Part shown: positions 43,083-52,426 of the stretch, one piece after another
Position numbering within the stretch: the stretch's first letter is position 1
Layout: each line of letters opens with the position of its first letter
NCBI RefSeq assembly: GCF_002020355.1
Contig: NZ_MPZV01000003.1
Span: 372,001 to 436,000, forward strand
Source of the DNA: Thioclava sediminum
GTDB lineage: Bacteria > Pseudomonadota > Alphaproteobacteria > Rhodobacterales > Rhodobacteraceae
Reading direction: 5' to 3'
DNA: 64,000 bases
Position numbers and translations under genes: made by a program
Notes under the pieces: generated by a model
What the model saw: the letters and a program-made list of their open reading frames with translations, nothing else
Database searches by the model: none
What the model was told of the DNA's origin: nothing

Positions 43083-43688
43083 TCAGCCTCGGCTCGCGGT
43101 TGCGAGAGCGGCTTTAACGTCGCCCAGCATCCAGGCCGAAAGGGGCTCTGCGCTGGCGGGATAGGTCGCGATCACCGAGCCGTCGCGGCCCAGTAGCACC
43201 TTGTTGAAGTTCCAGCTCGGCTCGAACCCCTCGGTTTCGCGCATCCAGCGATAGAACGGATGCGCCTGCGGCCCCTTCACCTTGGCGAGCTGCGCCATCG
43301 GCAATTCGGCCCCGAAGGTCAGCGCGCAATAGCGCTTGGCCTCTTGCGCGGTTGAGAGTTCCTGCCGGAAATCGTTCGACGGCACGGTGAGGATCACCAG
43401 ACCGTCGCGGCCATAGGTTTCGGACATCTCCTGCAGCTCGGTGAATTGCGGGGCGAAACCGCATTTCGAGGCGGTGTTGACCACGAGGACGACCTTGCCA
43501 CGGAAATCGGCGAGCGAGACCGTCTCGCCCTCCACCAGATCGAAGGACAAATCCCCCGGCACCGGCATCGCGGACCGGGCTTTCACCGCGATCGGTTCGG
43601 GCGTCGCCGCCGGGCCGTCGGCGCGGGCCGGAACGGTCGCAAAGGACACGCAAGTCAGCATGCAGGCCAAAGTCAGGGACAAGCGCAT
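43083..43688 (-). CDS. Secreted glutathione peroxidase family protein
   Basis: 201 residues. A signal peptide (to about ARA, residue 23) is followed by the peroxidase fold with NTASKCGFAPQFTELQEM, where the peroxidatic residue is Cys76 (not selenocysteine), and the conserved WNFNKVLLGRDG with the tryptophan of the catalytic tetrad. It reduces hydroperoxides, probably in the periplasm. It probably stands alone, since a terminator precedes it. Confidence 0.88.
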   Translation of the reverse strand: MRLSLTLACMLTCVSFATVPARADGPAATPEPIAVKARSAMPVPGDLSFDLVEGETVSLADFRGKVVLVVNTASKCGFAPQFTELQEMSETYGRDGLVILTVPSNDFRQELSTAQEAKRYCALTFGAELPMAQLAKVKGPQAHPFYRWMRETEGFEPSWNFNKVLLGRDGSVIATYPASAEPLSAWMLGDVKAALATASRG

Positions 43689-43736
43689 CGGTCCACCCTC
43701 GAAATACATCCACCAACACCCAACGCGAGAGTCGGG

Positions 43737-43759
43737 AAAAAAGTTCACCACTTCGTGAA
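43737..43759 (-). terminator. Probable terminator after the 188-residue gene
   Basis: On the minus strand TTCAC-gaagtg-GTGAA is followed by C and TTTTTT. It lies 26 bases beyond the stop of the hypothetical gene and before the peroxidase start. Confidence 0.6.
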
Positions 43760-43784
43760 GATATATTTCACGCGTCCCTTTTTT

Positions 43785-44351
43785 TCAATCGCAAATGCGG
43801 TCGACGCGACGGTATTTCGGCTCCGGGAACTCCGGTATTTCCATTGGGTCACGGGGCTTTACGCCGGGTCGGACCGCCTCCGGCGCGGTGTTCACGCTGT
43901 CGAAATCGAGCGCGAGTCGCTGGCAAATTCCGAGGCTTTTCTGGCCGATATCGCCGAGATCGCGCAGATCGATCAGGTGCCCGCCCTTCCGCGCGTAGCC
44001 CGTGACCCCGAAATCGAGCGGCGGGTCGAGGCGTAGCCTTTCCGTCTCGGGGCCGAACAGCGCAGCGCCGCCCTCCCAGTCTTCCGCAGGCCCGAGCGCC
44101 ACCTGCACCTCGAACCGTCCCGGCGGCACCAGCAGGCGAAAGAATTCACCGCCCTGCGCATAGGCGCCCATCACGTCCTGCCCGGTCTTGGCATCGCGCA
44201 GCACGATATAGAGATCGCGATCAGGGGCAGATTTGATCTGCAGCGGCAAGGTGCGCGGCAGGTCGGTCTCGCTCCACAGCAGACCCTGCGGGCGCCCCTC
44301 GGCTGTGGCCTGCGTTGCAAGAACCAGCGAGAGGAGAACCCAGCGCAGCAT
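43785..44351 (-). CDS. Secreted protein of unknown function
   Basis: 188 residues. A signal peptide (residues 1-18, MLRWVLLSLVLATQATAEG) is followed by a predicted beta-rich domain with PLQIKSAPDRDLYIVLRDAKTGQDVMGAYAQGGEFFRLLVPPGRFEVQVALGP, resembling a carboxypeptidase-regulatory-like or DUF fold. I do not recognise a named family. It lies 9 bases after cmk and is probably co-transcribed with it. Confidence 0.65.
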   Translation of the reverse strand: MLRWVLLSLVLATQATAEGRPQGLLWSETDLPRTLPLQIKSAPDRDLYIVLRDAKTGQDVMGAYAQGGEFFRLLVPPGRFEVQVALGPAEDWEGGAALFGPETERLRLDPPLDFGVTGYARKGGHLIDLRDLGDIGQKSLGICQRLALDFDSVNTAPEAVRPGVKPRDPMEIPEFPEPKYRRVDRICD

Positions 44352-44360
44352 CCCCGCCCC

Positions 44361-44969
44361 CTAGTCCAGATCGCCCGCGCGGCGGGCCTCGATCTGATCG
44401 GCGGCGCGGGCGACCGCCTCTTCGATGCTCAGCTCGGAGGTATCGATCACCAGCGCATCCACCGCCGGACGCAACGGGCTGTCGGCGCGGCCCATGTCGC
44501 GGGCGTCGCGCTCGCGCACCTGTTCCAGCACTTCGGCCTCATCGCCGCCCAGTTCCAGCCAGCGCCGATGCGCGCGCACCTCCGGTGAGGCGGTCACGAA
44601 CAGCTTCACCTCCGCCTGCGGGCAGATCACCGTGCCGATATCGCGCCCATCGAGCACCGCACCGCCCTCGCGCGCAGCGAAATCGCGCTGAAACGCCACC
44701 AGAGCCGCGCGCACTTCGGGGATCGCGGCGACTATCGAGGCCGCCTGCCCCGCTTCCATCGTGCGCAGATCGTTGCGCTCGAGATCCTCGGGGCACAGCG
44801 CCTTGGCCGCCGCGATGGGCTCCAGCCCCTCGGTCTCGGATTTCATGCCAACCGCGCGATAGAGCGCACCCGTATCGAGATGCGCCAGCCCGAACCGCTC
44901 GGCCACGGCCCGACTGATCGTCCCTTTGCCCGCAGCGGCGGGGCCATCGATGGCGACTGTGAATTTCAT
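44361..44969 (-). CDS. cmk: Cytidylate kinase
   Basis: 202 residues. P-loop [36 protein letters not shown] at the N terminus is diagnostic, and [27 protein letters not shown] follows. It phosphorylates CMP and dCMP. In many proteobacteria the order is aroA-cmk-rpsA. Here a 169-residue membrane protein lies between aroA and cmk, overlapping both by 4 bases. Confidence 0.94.
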   Translation of the reverse strand: MKFTVAIDGPAAAGKGTISRAVAERFGLAHLDTGALYRAVGMKSETEGLEPIAAAKALCPEDLERNDLRTMEAGQAASIVAAIPEVRAALVAFQRDFAAREGGAVLDGRDIGTVICPQAEVKLFVTASPEVRAHRRWLELGGDEAEVLEQVRERDARDMGRADSPLRPAVDALVIDTSELSIEEAVARAADQIEARRAGDLD

Positions 44970-45475
44970 CGTTTCATCCGCAAATAAACTGCCCGCAGGA
45001 TCAATAGCGCCAGGGCCGTCAGGCTCAAAGTGACTGCGACGCTCTTCAGAAGCGTCCATCTGCTCGCAAAGGCGATCATGTCATCCGTGACCGCGCCGGT
45101 CCGCAACAATGCGGCAACGGCATGATTTTCGAGATAGTCAAACACAGCACCAAGAGCCGCCAGGATCGACAACACCACGGCAAGCCAGCCCTTTGCAAGG
45201 GTACGGAAGGCGACAATCAGTGTCACCGCCTCCAGGACCGGAAAGACAAGATCGAGCCGCTGCTGAACCGAGAGGTAATACTGTCGCGCCGGAGCATCGA
45301 GCGCATCGAGGAGCGCCCGGGCCTGCGCAGCACTGTAGCCACCTGGACGCAAATCGAACGGCGCCAGACCGCCCGCCGCATCCCGAAGATGCGGCAAGGT
45401 AACGAGCGTCATCGCAAGATAGACCGCCCCCGTCAGGGACGCGAGCAGGACAAAGGCGACCTGCGCCCGGCTCAC
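44966..45475 (-). CDS. Membrane protein of unknown function between aroA and cmk
   Basis: 169 residues with four predicted helices (about 5-25, 75-92, 95-115, 140-160) and a large loop between helices 1 and 2 ([34 protein letters not shown]). I recognise no family. Both ends overlap neighbours by 4 bases (aroA stop/start, stop/cmk start), which indicates a real coupled gene. Confidence 0.72.
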   Translation of the reverse strand: MSRAQVAFVLLASLTGAVYLAMTLVTLPHLRDAAGGLAPFDLRPGGYSAAQARALLDALDAPARQYYLSVQQRLDLVFPVLEAVTLIVAFRTLAKGWLAVVLSILAALGAVFDYLENHAVAALLRTGAVTDDMIAFASRWTLLKSVAVTLSLTALALLILRAVYLRMKR

Positions 45476-46821
45476 CGATCCGCCCGGACGATCTCCGCGC
45501 CAAGCCCGGCCATCAGGTCCTCGAAGATCGGGAAGGAGGTTGCAATGGGCGAGCCGTCATCGACCGAGACCGGCTGTTGCGCGGCCATGCCCAGCACCAT
45601 GAAGCTCATCGCGATCCGGTGGTCGAGATGGGTCACGGCGGTGCCGCCGCCCGGCACGCCCTCGGGGCCGCAGCCATGCACGATCAGCGTGTCCTCGTCT
45701 TCCTCGATCTTGATGCCATTGGCCTCCAGCCCGCGTGCCATCGCGTCGATCCGGTCGCTTTCCTTCACGCGCAGTTCATGCACGCCGGGCATCCGGGTCA
45801 CGCCTTCGGCAAAGGCTGCGACGACCGAGAGCACCGGATATTCGTCGATCTGCGCCGAGGCGCGCTCGGCGGGCACGTCGATCCCGTGCAGCTTGGAATA
45901 GCGCACGCGCAGATCGGCCACCGGCTCGCCGCCCTCTTCGCGCTCGTTCTCGAAGGTCAGATCGGCGCCCATCTCGCGCAGCGTGATGAAGATCCCGTTG
46001 CGGGTGGGGTTCTGGCTGACGCCCGGCACGACGATCTCGGAGCCCGGCACGATCAGCGCAGCACAGACCGGGAAAGCTGCCGAAGAGGGATCGCGCGGCA
46101 CGGCGACCTCTTGGGCTTTGAGTTCCGGCTGGCCCTGCAACGTGATGACATGGCCCTGCTCGGTCACCTCGGTGGTGATCTCGGCGCCGAAGCCGCGCAG
46201 CATCCGCTCGGTATGATCGCGGGTCGGGGTCTTCTCGATCACGACGGTCTGGCCCGGCGCGTTCAGCCCCGCCAGCAGCACCGCCGATTTCACCTGCGCA
46301 GAGGCCATCGGCGTCGCGTAGCGCACAGGCGCGGGGCTCGGCGCGCCGAGGATGGTCATCGGCAGACGCCCGCCATGACGCCCGAAAGCCTGCGCCCCGA
46401 ACAGCCGGATCGGATCAGTGACGCGGCCCATAGGGCGTTTGCGCAAGCTCCCGTCGCCAGTGAAGGTCGCCACGATCGGCGAGGTCGCCATCGCGCCCAT
46501 GATCAGACGCACGCCGGTGCCGGAATTGCCGCAATCGATGACGTCTTCGGGCTCGGCGAAACCGCCCACGCCCACGCCATGCACCGACCAGCTGCCCGGA
46601 CCGTGCTGCGTGACCTCGGCCCCGAAGGCGCGCATCGCCTTGGCCGTGTCGAGCACGTCTTCGCCTTCGAGCAGGCCGGTGATCTTCGTCTCGCCCACCG
46701 AGAGCGCGCCAAGGATCAGCGCGCGGTGGCTGATCGACTTGTCGCCGGGAACCTCCGCCGTGCCCTTCAGGGGCCCGCAAGCGCGCGAGGTCATTTTGAT
46801 CGGAGTGCCGTGGCCGGACAT
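45472..46821 (-). CDS. aroA: 3-phosphoshikimate 1-carboxyvinyltransferase (EPSP synthase), class II-like
   Basis: 449 residues. The segments [46 protein letters not shown] and [14 protein letters not shown] place it with class II (CP4-like) enzymes rather than the E. coli type. It joins shikimate 3-phosphate with phosphoenolpyruvate. The loop NSGTG has Gly101 where the glyphosate-tolerant CP4 enzyme has alanine. It is the head of a unit with the 169-residue gene and cmk. Confidence 0.94.
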   Translation of the reverse strand: MSGHGTPIKMTSRACGPLKGTAEVPGDKSISHRALILGALSVGETKITGLLEGEDVLDTAKAMRAFGAEVTQHGPGSWSVHGVGVGGFAEPEDVIDCGNSGTGVRLIMGAMATSPIVATFTGDGSLRKRPMGRVTDPIRLFGAQAFGRHGGRLPMTILGAPSPAPVRYATPMASAQVKSAVLLAGLNAPGQTVVIEKTPTRDHTERMLRGFGAEITTEVTEQGHVITLQGQPELKAQEVAVPRDPSSAAFPVCAALIVPGSEIVVPGVSQNPTRNGIFITLREMGADLTFENEREEGGEPVADLRVRYSKLHGIDVPAERASAQIDEYPVLSVVAAFAEGVTRMPGVHELRVKESDRIDAMARGLEANGIKIEEDEDTLIVHGCGPEGVPGGGTAVTHLDHRIAMSFMVLGMAAQQPVSVDDGSPIATSFPIFEDLMAGLGAEIVRADR

Positions 46822-46880
46822 AGTGCCTCCCTTATTTCAACGCGCCCCTGTTAGCGCGATCTGGCGGGAGGCGGAAGGGC

Positions 46881-47627
46881 TCAGATCCGCCGATAGGTCA
46901 GGTAATGCGGCTTGCGGCCTTCGCGCAGCGCTTTCTGTTCATAGCGCGTCGAGAGCCAGTCCTCCCACGGCGTATCCCAATCGCCCGAAACGGGCTGCGG
47001 ATCGTCGAAATCGAAGGCGGCGGGCACGTCGAACAGAGGCTCGAATCCGGCCTGCGGGACTTCCTCGACGGTCTGGCGGACGTAATCGGGGATGTCGGTC
47101 GCCACGCGGAATTCCGATCCCGGTTTGAGCGCGCGGTGCAGCGGCTCGAGATGCTCCTGCGTCACGAAACGCCTGCGGTGGTGCTTCGATTTCGGCCACG
47201 GGTCGGGATAGAGGAGAAACGCCTTCGAGATCGAGCCCGCGGGCAGCACATCCATCAGGTCGCGCGCATCGCCGGGATGCACCGCGACGTTCGGGATTTT
47301 CTCGCGGCGCAGCTTGCCCAGCAGCATCGCGACGCCGTTCACGAAAGGCTCGCAGCCGATGAACTCCACCTCCGGATAGGTCTGCGCCATATGCGCCAGA
47401 TGCTCGCCCCCGCCGAAGCCCACTTCGAGCCAGACCGGCTTGCCCTTGAACCGCGTCTCCATGTCGAGCGGCTCACGGTCGGGGTTCACGTCCCAACCAA
47501 CGGGACCGGGCAGACGGCCCGGCAGGTCCTCGCGCAGGTATTCCTTCTGCGCCTTGTTCAGCGTCTTGCCGTGGCGGCGACCATAGAAGTTGCGCCAGGG
47601 CTGTTCGGGGGTGTCATTCTCGCTCAT
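46881..47627 (-). CDS. trmB: tRNA (guanine-N7-)-methyltransferase
   Basis: 248 residues. WLEVGFGGGEHLAHMAQ is the SAM-binding motif and FLLYPDPWPKSKHHRRRFV the conserved TrmB motif. N terminus RNFYGRRHGKTLNKAQ is typical of alphaproteobacteria. It methylates G46 in tRNA using SAM. MetK, which makes SAM, lies 2 kb upstream on the same strand with other genes between them. Confidence 0.93.
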   Translation of the reverse strand: MSENDTPEQPWRNFYGRRHGKTLNKAQKEYLREDLPGRLPGPVGWDVNPDREPLDMETRFKGKPVWLEVGFGGGEHLAHMAQTYPEVEFIGCEPFVNGVAMLLGKLRREKIPNVAVHPGDARDLMDVLPAGSISKAFLLYPDPWPKSKHHRRRFVTQEHLEPLHRALKPGSEFRVATDIPDYVRQTVEEVPQAGFEPLFDVPAAFDFDDPQPVSGDWDTPWEDWLSTRYEQKALREGRKPHYLTYRRI

Positions 47628-47660
47628 GGGAGGGGCCTCTAGCCGCGTCGCTCGAAAGGT

Positions 47661-48107
47661 TCAAGCCTTCTGAATGAGGAACAGTCCGAGGCACATGAAG
47701 CCGATCCCCGCCCCGCGCATCAAGGTGATGGGCCGCACGAGTGCCCCGAACAGGCCGAATTGGTCGATCGCGGCGGCCGAAATCATCTGTCCCAGCAGCA
47801 CGAAGAACACCGCATTGCCGACCCCGAAGCGCGGCGCGATAAAGGTAATCGAGAGCACGTAGAAGGCGATCAGCACGCCAGCCAGAAACAGGTATTTCGG
47901 CTGATCGGGAATACGCGCGAAGCCCGAGGGCCCTGTCGTGACCGCGACGGCCAGCACCGCCCCCAAGAGCGCCACGGAGAACAGCACCACCGCCGCCACC
48001 GCGGGCGAGCCGATGCGGCTGCCAAGCTGGGCATTGAGCGCGGCGAGCACCGGAATGCCGATCCCGGCAGCAAGCATGATCGCGGCATAGCGCAGGGCGT
48101 CGGGCAT
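47661..48107 (-). CDS. DMT-superfamily YdcZ-like membrane protein (DUF606)
   Basis: 148 residues with five hydrophobic helices. The repeats YAAIMLAAGIGIPVLAALNAQLGSRIGSPAVAAVVLFSVALLGAVLA and FVLLGQMISAAAIDQFGLFGALVRPITL are characteristic of DUF606/YdcZ. Presumed small-molecule exporter with an unknown substrate. It is divergent from a DoxX gene. Confidence 0.82.
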   Translation of the reverse strand: MPDALRYAAIMLAAGIGIPVLAALNAQLGSRIGSPAVAAVVLFSVALLGAVLAVAVTTGPSGFARIPDQPKYLFLAGVLIAFYVLSITFIAPRFGVGNAVFFVLLGQMISAAAIDQFGLFGALVRPITLMRGAGIGFMCLGLFLIQKA

Positions 48108-48302
48108 GGTCTTTCTCCTCCGGTTTTCGGCGGAGAGTGGCGCGGAAGGTCTTGGCGTGCAAGGTGGATCGCAAAGCGCTAATTCTGTTCGTTTTTGCGC
48201 ATATTCTGTAATTTTATCGGTATTCCAAATTTTTACGCACAATGTAGATCCTGTCGCCATCGCCTTCGGGCCCATCAGACGACGACACAAAGGATAGATT
48301 CC

Positions 48303-48734
48303 ATGACGAAACTCACCGACCTCGCGGCCCCGCTCGGCCGCCTCCTCCTCGCCCAGATCTTCATCATCGCGGGCTTTCAAAAAATCACCGGCTATGCCGG
48401 GACCCAAGGCTACATGGAAGCGATGGGCGTGCCCGGCGCGCTTCTGCCGCTCGTGATCCTGACCGAACTGGGCGGCGGCATCGCATTGCTGCTCGGTTGG
48501 AAGACGCGGATCGTAGCCTTCCTGCTCGCGGGCTTCAGCCTCATCTCCGGCTTCCTGTTCCACTACGTCCCGAGCCTCGGCATGACTGGCATGGAAGCGC
48601 AGGGCCAGATGATCAACTTCATGAAGAACATCTCGATCGCGGGCGGCATGCTGATGATCGTGGCGCAGGGCGCGGGCAAATGGTCGCTCGATGCCCGTGA
48701 AAACACCCAGCACACCGGCCGGGTCACCGCGTAA
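48303..48734 (+). CDS. DoxX-family membrane protein
   Basis: 143 residues, four helices. LGRLLLAQIFIIAGFQKITGYAGTQGYMEAMGVP, LVILTELGGGIALLLGWKTRIVAFLLAGFSLISGFLFHY and the C-terminal helix match DoxX. Second member of this family in the window (the other at 34946-35350). The two are only moderately alike. Confidence 0.87.
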   Translation: MTKLTDLAAPLGRLLLAQIFIIAGFQKITGYAGTQGYMEAMGVPGALLPLVILTELGGGIALLLGWKTRIVAFLLAGFSLISGFLFHYVPSLGMTGMEAQGQMINFMKNISIAGGMLMIVAQGAGKWSLDARENTQHTGRVTA

Positions 48735-48795
48735 GCGACAACGCCCGAGGCGACCAGCCAAGGGCAGCGTCCCATCTTTTCCTGAAAACGCGAAA

Positions 48796-48820
48796 GGCCC
48801 CGCCGATGCGGGGCCTTTTT
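48796..48820 (+). terminator. Terminator after the DoxX gene
   Basis: Perfect 8-bp stem GGCCCCGC/GCGGGGCC with loop CGAT, followed by TTTTT. It lies between convergent genes. Confidence 0.9.
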
Positions 48821-48835
48821 CATTGCAAGATCAGC

Positions 48836-49297
48836 TCAGCCGCGGCCGCGATAGGGCGGCACGCCCTGATCGGGGATCCACATGTCCCCGGGCTTCGGCG
48901 CGCTTTGCCAGAAGACGTCGATCGGGATGCCGCCGCGCGGGTACCAATAGGCGCCGATGCGCAGCCATTCAGGCTCCAGCAGATCGCGCAGACGCTGGCC
49001 GATCATCACCGAGCAATCCTCGTGAAACGCCCCGTGATTGCGAAACGCGCCGAGGAACAGCTTCAGCGATTTGCTCTCCACCAGCCAGTCGCGCGGGACG
49101 TAATCGATCATGATATGCGCGAAATCGGGCTGGCCGGTGAGCGGGCAGAGCGAGGTGAATTCGGGGGCTGTGAACCGCACGAGATAGCGCTCGCCTTTGC
49201 GCGGTTGGGGCACGCGCTCCAGCACGGCCTCGTCGGGCGTTTGCGGCAGGTCGGTCGATTGGCCCAGCTGGGTCAGGCCGGAGGTGTCGGTGCTCAT
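48836..49297 (-). CDS. queF: NADPH-dependent 7-cyano-7-deazaguanine reductase
   Basis: 153 residues, the short YkvM-like form of QueF. The catalytic region [21 protein letters not shown] with the cysteine, followed by [19 protein letters not shown], matches the family. It reduces preQ0 to preQ1 for queuosine synthesis. No preQ1 riboswitch is recognised upstream. Confidence 0.93.
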   Translation of the reverse strand: MSTDTSGLTQLGQSTDLPQTPDEAVLERVPQPRKGERYLVRFTAPEFTSLCPLTGQPDFAHIMIDYVPRDWLVESKSLKLFLGAFRNHGAFHEDCSVMIGQRLRDLLEPEWLRIGAYWYPRGGIPIDVFWQSAPKPGDMWIPDQGVPPYRGRG

Positions 49298-49608
49298 GGG
49301 ATGGTCTTTCCGTCGAGAAGCGTTCGCGCGGCACTAAGGCCACGCAGGCCCCGACGTCAAATCAAACCTCGCTGCGCCGTTTCGAACGAATGGCCCGGGC
49401 GGCTAGCCCGGGCCGCGCCCGACCCTCCCCATGGGAGGGCGCTTTGGCGATGATAGCGCGGGCTCTAACTTCGTTCGGGGCTTCCGAGATAAAGCGCCAA
49501 GCCTCAAGCGGAGGAAAGCGCCCACCCAAGGGTCGGACGCGCCCCTCACGCAATAGAAAGCGGGCAGCGGTTTCCCCCTGCCCGTCGCACATTCCAGAAA
49601 AGCACGCC
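49298..49608. other. Hairpin-rich intergenic region between queF and metK
   Basis: 311 bases without a supported gene. Features: repeated GCCCGGGC units (49391-49416), palindrome CCCTCC-ccat-GGGAGGG (about 49424-49440), and CGGGCAG/CTGCCCG (49561-49567 and 49578-49584) followed on the minus strand by CTTTCTATT, a plausible metK terminator. A 76-codon open frame on the minus strand (49362-49592) looks like non-conserved sequence or a dispersed repeat translation. I could not assign a role. Confidence 0.45.
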
Positions 49609-50775
49609 TTACACGGACTTCTTCAGCGCCTCGACCAAATCGGTCTTCTCCCACGAGAAGCCGCCATCGGCCTCCGGCGCGCGACCGAAATGGCCGTAAG
49701 CCGCGGTGCGTTCGTAGATCGGCTTGCACAGATCGAGCGTGTCGCGGATGCCTTTCGGCGTCAGGTCCATCACCTGCGCCACGGCCTTTTCGATCACCTC
49801 GTCGGGCACTTCGCCGGTGCCGAACGTGTCGACATAGATCGACAGCGGCTTCGCCACGCCGATCGCGTAGGACACCTGGATCACGCATTTGCGCGCCATG
49901 CCTGCGGCCACCACGTTCTTCGCCAGATAGCGCGCTGCATAGGCCGCCGAGCGGTCCACCTTGGTCGGGTCCTTGCCCGAGAACGCGCCGCCGCCATGCG
50001 GGGCCGAGCCGCCATAGGTGTCCACGATAATCTTGCGCCCGGTGAGACCCGCATCGCCATCCGGACCGCCGATCACGAAAGTGCCGGTCGGGTTCACCCA
50101 CCATTCGGTTTCCGGCGTGATCCAGCCTTCGGGCAGGGTCTCGCGGATATAAGGTTCGACGATGGCGCGGATGTCATCCGAGGTCTGATGCTCATGCGCG
50201 TGCTGGGTGGAAAGCACGATCTGGCTCACGCCGACGGGGCGGCCATTCTCGTAGCGCACAGACAGCTGCGATTTCGCATCGGGGCGCAGCTCGGGCTCGG
50301 CGCCCGATTTACGCGCCTCGGCCAGACGGCGCAGGATCGCGTGCGAGTAGTGGATCGGTGCGGGCATCAATTCGGGCGTCTCATCCGAAGCGAAGCCGAA
50401 CATGATCCCCTGATCGCCAGCCCCGTCCTTGTCGACGCCCTGCGAGATATGGGCCGATTGCGGGTGCAGGAAGTTCGCGACTTTCAGCGTCGCCCAGTGA
50501 AACTCGTCCTGCTCGTAGCCGATATCCTTGACGCATTCGCGCACGATCTTGTCGATGCCTTCGAGATATTCGGCGAGCTTGGTTTTGTCGGCCAGACCGA
50601 CCTCGCCGCCGACCACGACCTGATTGGTCGTCGCGAAGGTCTCGCAGGCCACCCGCGCGTTGGGCTCTGCGGCCAGGAAAGTATCGAGAACGGCATCCGA
50701 AATCCGGTCACAGACCTTATCGGGATGCCCCTCCGAAACGGATTCGGAGGTGAAGACGTAATTCGCGCGTGCCAT
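49609..50775 (-). CDS. metK: S-adenosylmethionine synthase
   Basis: 388 residues. [36 protein letters not shown] and [19 protein letters not shown] are the signature motifs. It makes SAM from methionine and ATP. The start [10 protein letters not shown] lies 5 bases after the riboswitch region. A longer in-frame start would reach into the riboswitch and is disfavoured. Confidence 0.96.
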   Translation of the reverse strand: MARANYVFTSESVSEGHPDKVCDRISDAVLDTFLAAEPNARVACETFATTNQVVVGGEVGLADKTKLAEYLEGIDKIVRECVKDIGYEQDEFHWATLKVANFLHPQSAHISQGVDKDGAGDQGIMFGFASDETPELMPAPIHYSHAILRRLAEARKSGAEPELRPDAKSQLSVRYENGRPVGVSQIVLSTQHAHEHQTSDDIRAIVEPYIRETLPEGWITPETEWWVNPTGTFVIGGPDGDAGLTGRKIIVDTYGGSAPHGGGAFSGKDPTKVDRSAAYAARYLAKNVVAAGMARKCVIQVSYAIGVAKPLSIYVDTFGTGEVPDEVIEKAVAQVMDLTPKGIRDTLDLCKPIYERTAAYGHFGRAPEADGGFSWEKTDLVEALKKSV

Positions 50776-50780
50776 GAAGG

Positions 50781-50830
50781 GGTGCTCCGTTGTTGATATC
50801 CCCACCCCGTCAGGAAGCCGTTGGGGTGGT
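50781..50830 (-). promoter_or_regulatory. SAM/SAH riboswitch in the metK leader
   Basis: On the minus strand the leader reads CCACCCC, then AACGGCTTCCTGAC, then GGGGTGG, then an A-rich linker and GGAGCACC. The arms form helix P1 (50823-50829 with 50802-50808). The loop GGCTTCC can pair with the downstream GGAGC, forming the pseudoknot of the SAM/SAH class (env-type consensus with AACGGCTTCCTG and GGAGC). The GGAGC is also the metK ribosome binding site, about 8 bases before the ATG, which gives translational control by SAM. Confidence 0.88.
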
Positions 50831-50842
50831 TCGGCCTTCTAG

Positions 50843-52408
50843 CTAGGAGCGCCTGCCGGTCGGGTCAATCGAAATACGCGCAAAGATTGAAAGAAGCGCT
50901 AACGCTGCAACAATCAGCGCGATGAACGGTGCGTCACCCAGCTTGGAATAGAGCGTCGGCGGCAGGCTCGGCGGCAATTCGACGTCCAGCTTGCCCATTT
51001 TGTCCAACCCGAGGCTCGCCGTGATCCGCCCCTTCGCGTCGATCATCGCAGTGACCCCGGTATTGGCGTCGCGCGCAAGCGGCAGGCCCTGCTCGATCGC
51101 GCGGAGCCGCGCCTGCGCGAAATGCTGATAGGGGCCGCTCAGCGTGCCGAACCACGCGTCGTTGGTGACCTGCAAGATCCAGTCGGGCCGCTGCGAGAAA
51201 CCGCGCAGGTCCTGCGGGAAGATCGCCTCGTAGCAAATGAGCGGCGCGACATGGCCGAGCTTGCCCAAGTTCAGCAGCTTCTCCCCCGGCCCGGACGAAT
51301 AGCCGTTGCCGACCTGTGCGGCGAAGGCGGTGATCCCGATTTTCGCCAGCGCATCGCCGAAGGGCATGTATTCGCCGAAGGGCACGAGGTGGGATTTGTC
51401 GTAAAGCGCCTCGATCCGGTCATCGGGCGTGATGACGGCCAGCGAATTGAAATAGCGGCTGCCTTCACTGCGCTGCACCCCCATCGCGAGCGGGATCCCA
51501 CCCGCCGCCTCGGTCGACATCTCCAGCCCGCCCATCGGACGGTCGAGCAGGAAAGGCACCGCAGTTTCAGGCCAGACGATCAGGTCGGGTTTCGGCTGGC
51601 CGGGTGCAGGATCGGCTTTCGTCAGGTCCAGCAGCCGCTGGAAGAACTTCATCCGGTATTCCGGCAGCCATTTCAGGTTCTGCGGCGCGTTGGGCTGTAC
51701 AAGCCGCAGGGTGATCGGCTCAGCCCTCGGCGCCACCGGCGCATTGAGCCGCGCTACCCCGCCAAGCCACAGCCCGACCAGCACGACCAGCGCCGCGCCC
51801 ACGATCCCGAAGGCGGCAGGCATCTGCATCCCGCGCGTCATCGCGGGTGCGCTTGCGATCAGCATCGTGATCAGGCTCAGCCCCAGCGGGCCAATATAGG
51901 CCGCCGCCTGCGCGACGGGCGAGCCGATCCAGATATGGCCGACCAGCACCCACGGAAACCCGGTGAAGACGTAGGAGCGCAACACATCCGAGGCCGCCAT
52001 GCCGAGCGCGATCCCGAGCGCACGCGAGCGCGGCCCCTGCCCCGCATAGGCCCCGAGCCCGTAGCCGATCGCCCAGAACGCGCCCATGCCCGCAGCCATC
52101 AGGACCAGCGCAAACGGCGCCATCCAGCCATAGACATCGGCCTCGACCATGAAAGGCTCGACGATCCAGAACATCGCGGCCAGCGCATAGCCGAAGCCGG
52201 TGGCGAACCCGATCCAGATCGTGGAGGCGCGCCAGCGTTCGGCCGATGCGAACCAGATCGAGGCCGCCAAAGCAGGCAACGCGATCCACCAAAGCCCCAA
52301 GGGCGCTTGCCCGGCGGCGAACAACACACCGAAAAGCGCTGCCAGAGCCAAGCTCTGCCAGCGCGGGCGCATTGGTGCGCGAAAGCCGTCTCGGATGGTC
52401 GCGATCAT
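50843..52408 (-). CDS. lnt: Apolipoprotein N-acyltransferase
   Basis: 521 residues. About six N-terminal membrane helices are followed by the nitrilase-like domain with LRLVQPNAPQNLKW, the catalytic Glu-Lys-Cys set in DLIVWPETAVPF, YDKSHLVPFGEYMPFG and LICYEAIFPQ. Lnt adds the third acyl chain to lipoproteins in the inner membrane. It is preceded by a CorC-like gene and ybeY, a common arrangement. Confidence 0.93.
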   Translation of the reverse strand: MIATIRDGFRAPMRPRWQSLALAALFGVLFAAGQAPLGLWWIALPALAASIWFASAERWRASTIWIGFATGFGYALAAMFWIVEPFMVEADVYGWMAPFALVLMAAGMGAFWAIGYGLGAYAGQGPRSRALGIALGMAASDVLRSYVFTGFPWVLVGHIWIGSPVAQAAAYIGPLGLSLITMLIASAPAMTRGMQMPAAFGIVGAALVVLVGLWLGGVARLNAPVAPRAEPITLRLVQPNAPQNLKWLPEYRMKFFQRLLDLTKADPAPGQPKPDLIVWPETAVPFLLDRPMGGLEMSTEAAGGIPLAMGVQRSEGSRYFNSLAVITPDDRIEALYDKSHLVPFGEYMPFGDALAKIGITAFAAQVGNGYSSGPGEKLLNLGKLGHVAPLICYEAIFPQDLRGFSQRPDWILQVTNDAWFGTLSGPYQHFAQARLRAIEQGLPLARDANTGVTAMIDAKGRITASLGLDKMGKLDVELPPSLPPTLYSKLGDAPFIALIVAALALLSIFARISIDPTGRRS

Positions 52409-52426
52409 GGGCGCGTCATAGCCCGC

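Noticed and set aside
48860-49330. preQ1 riboswitch in front of queF
   Set aside because: The leader lacks a CUA-type aptamer loop and the A-rich tail.
49362-49592. 76-codon minus-strand frame between queF and metK
   Set aside because: No recognised family and it lies in hairpin-rich DNA; treated as part of a possible dispersed repeat rather than a gene.
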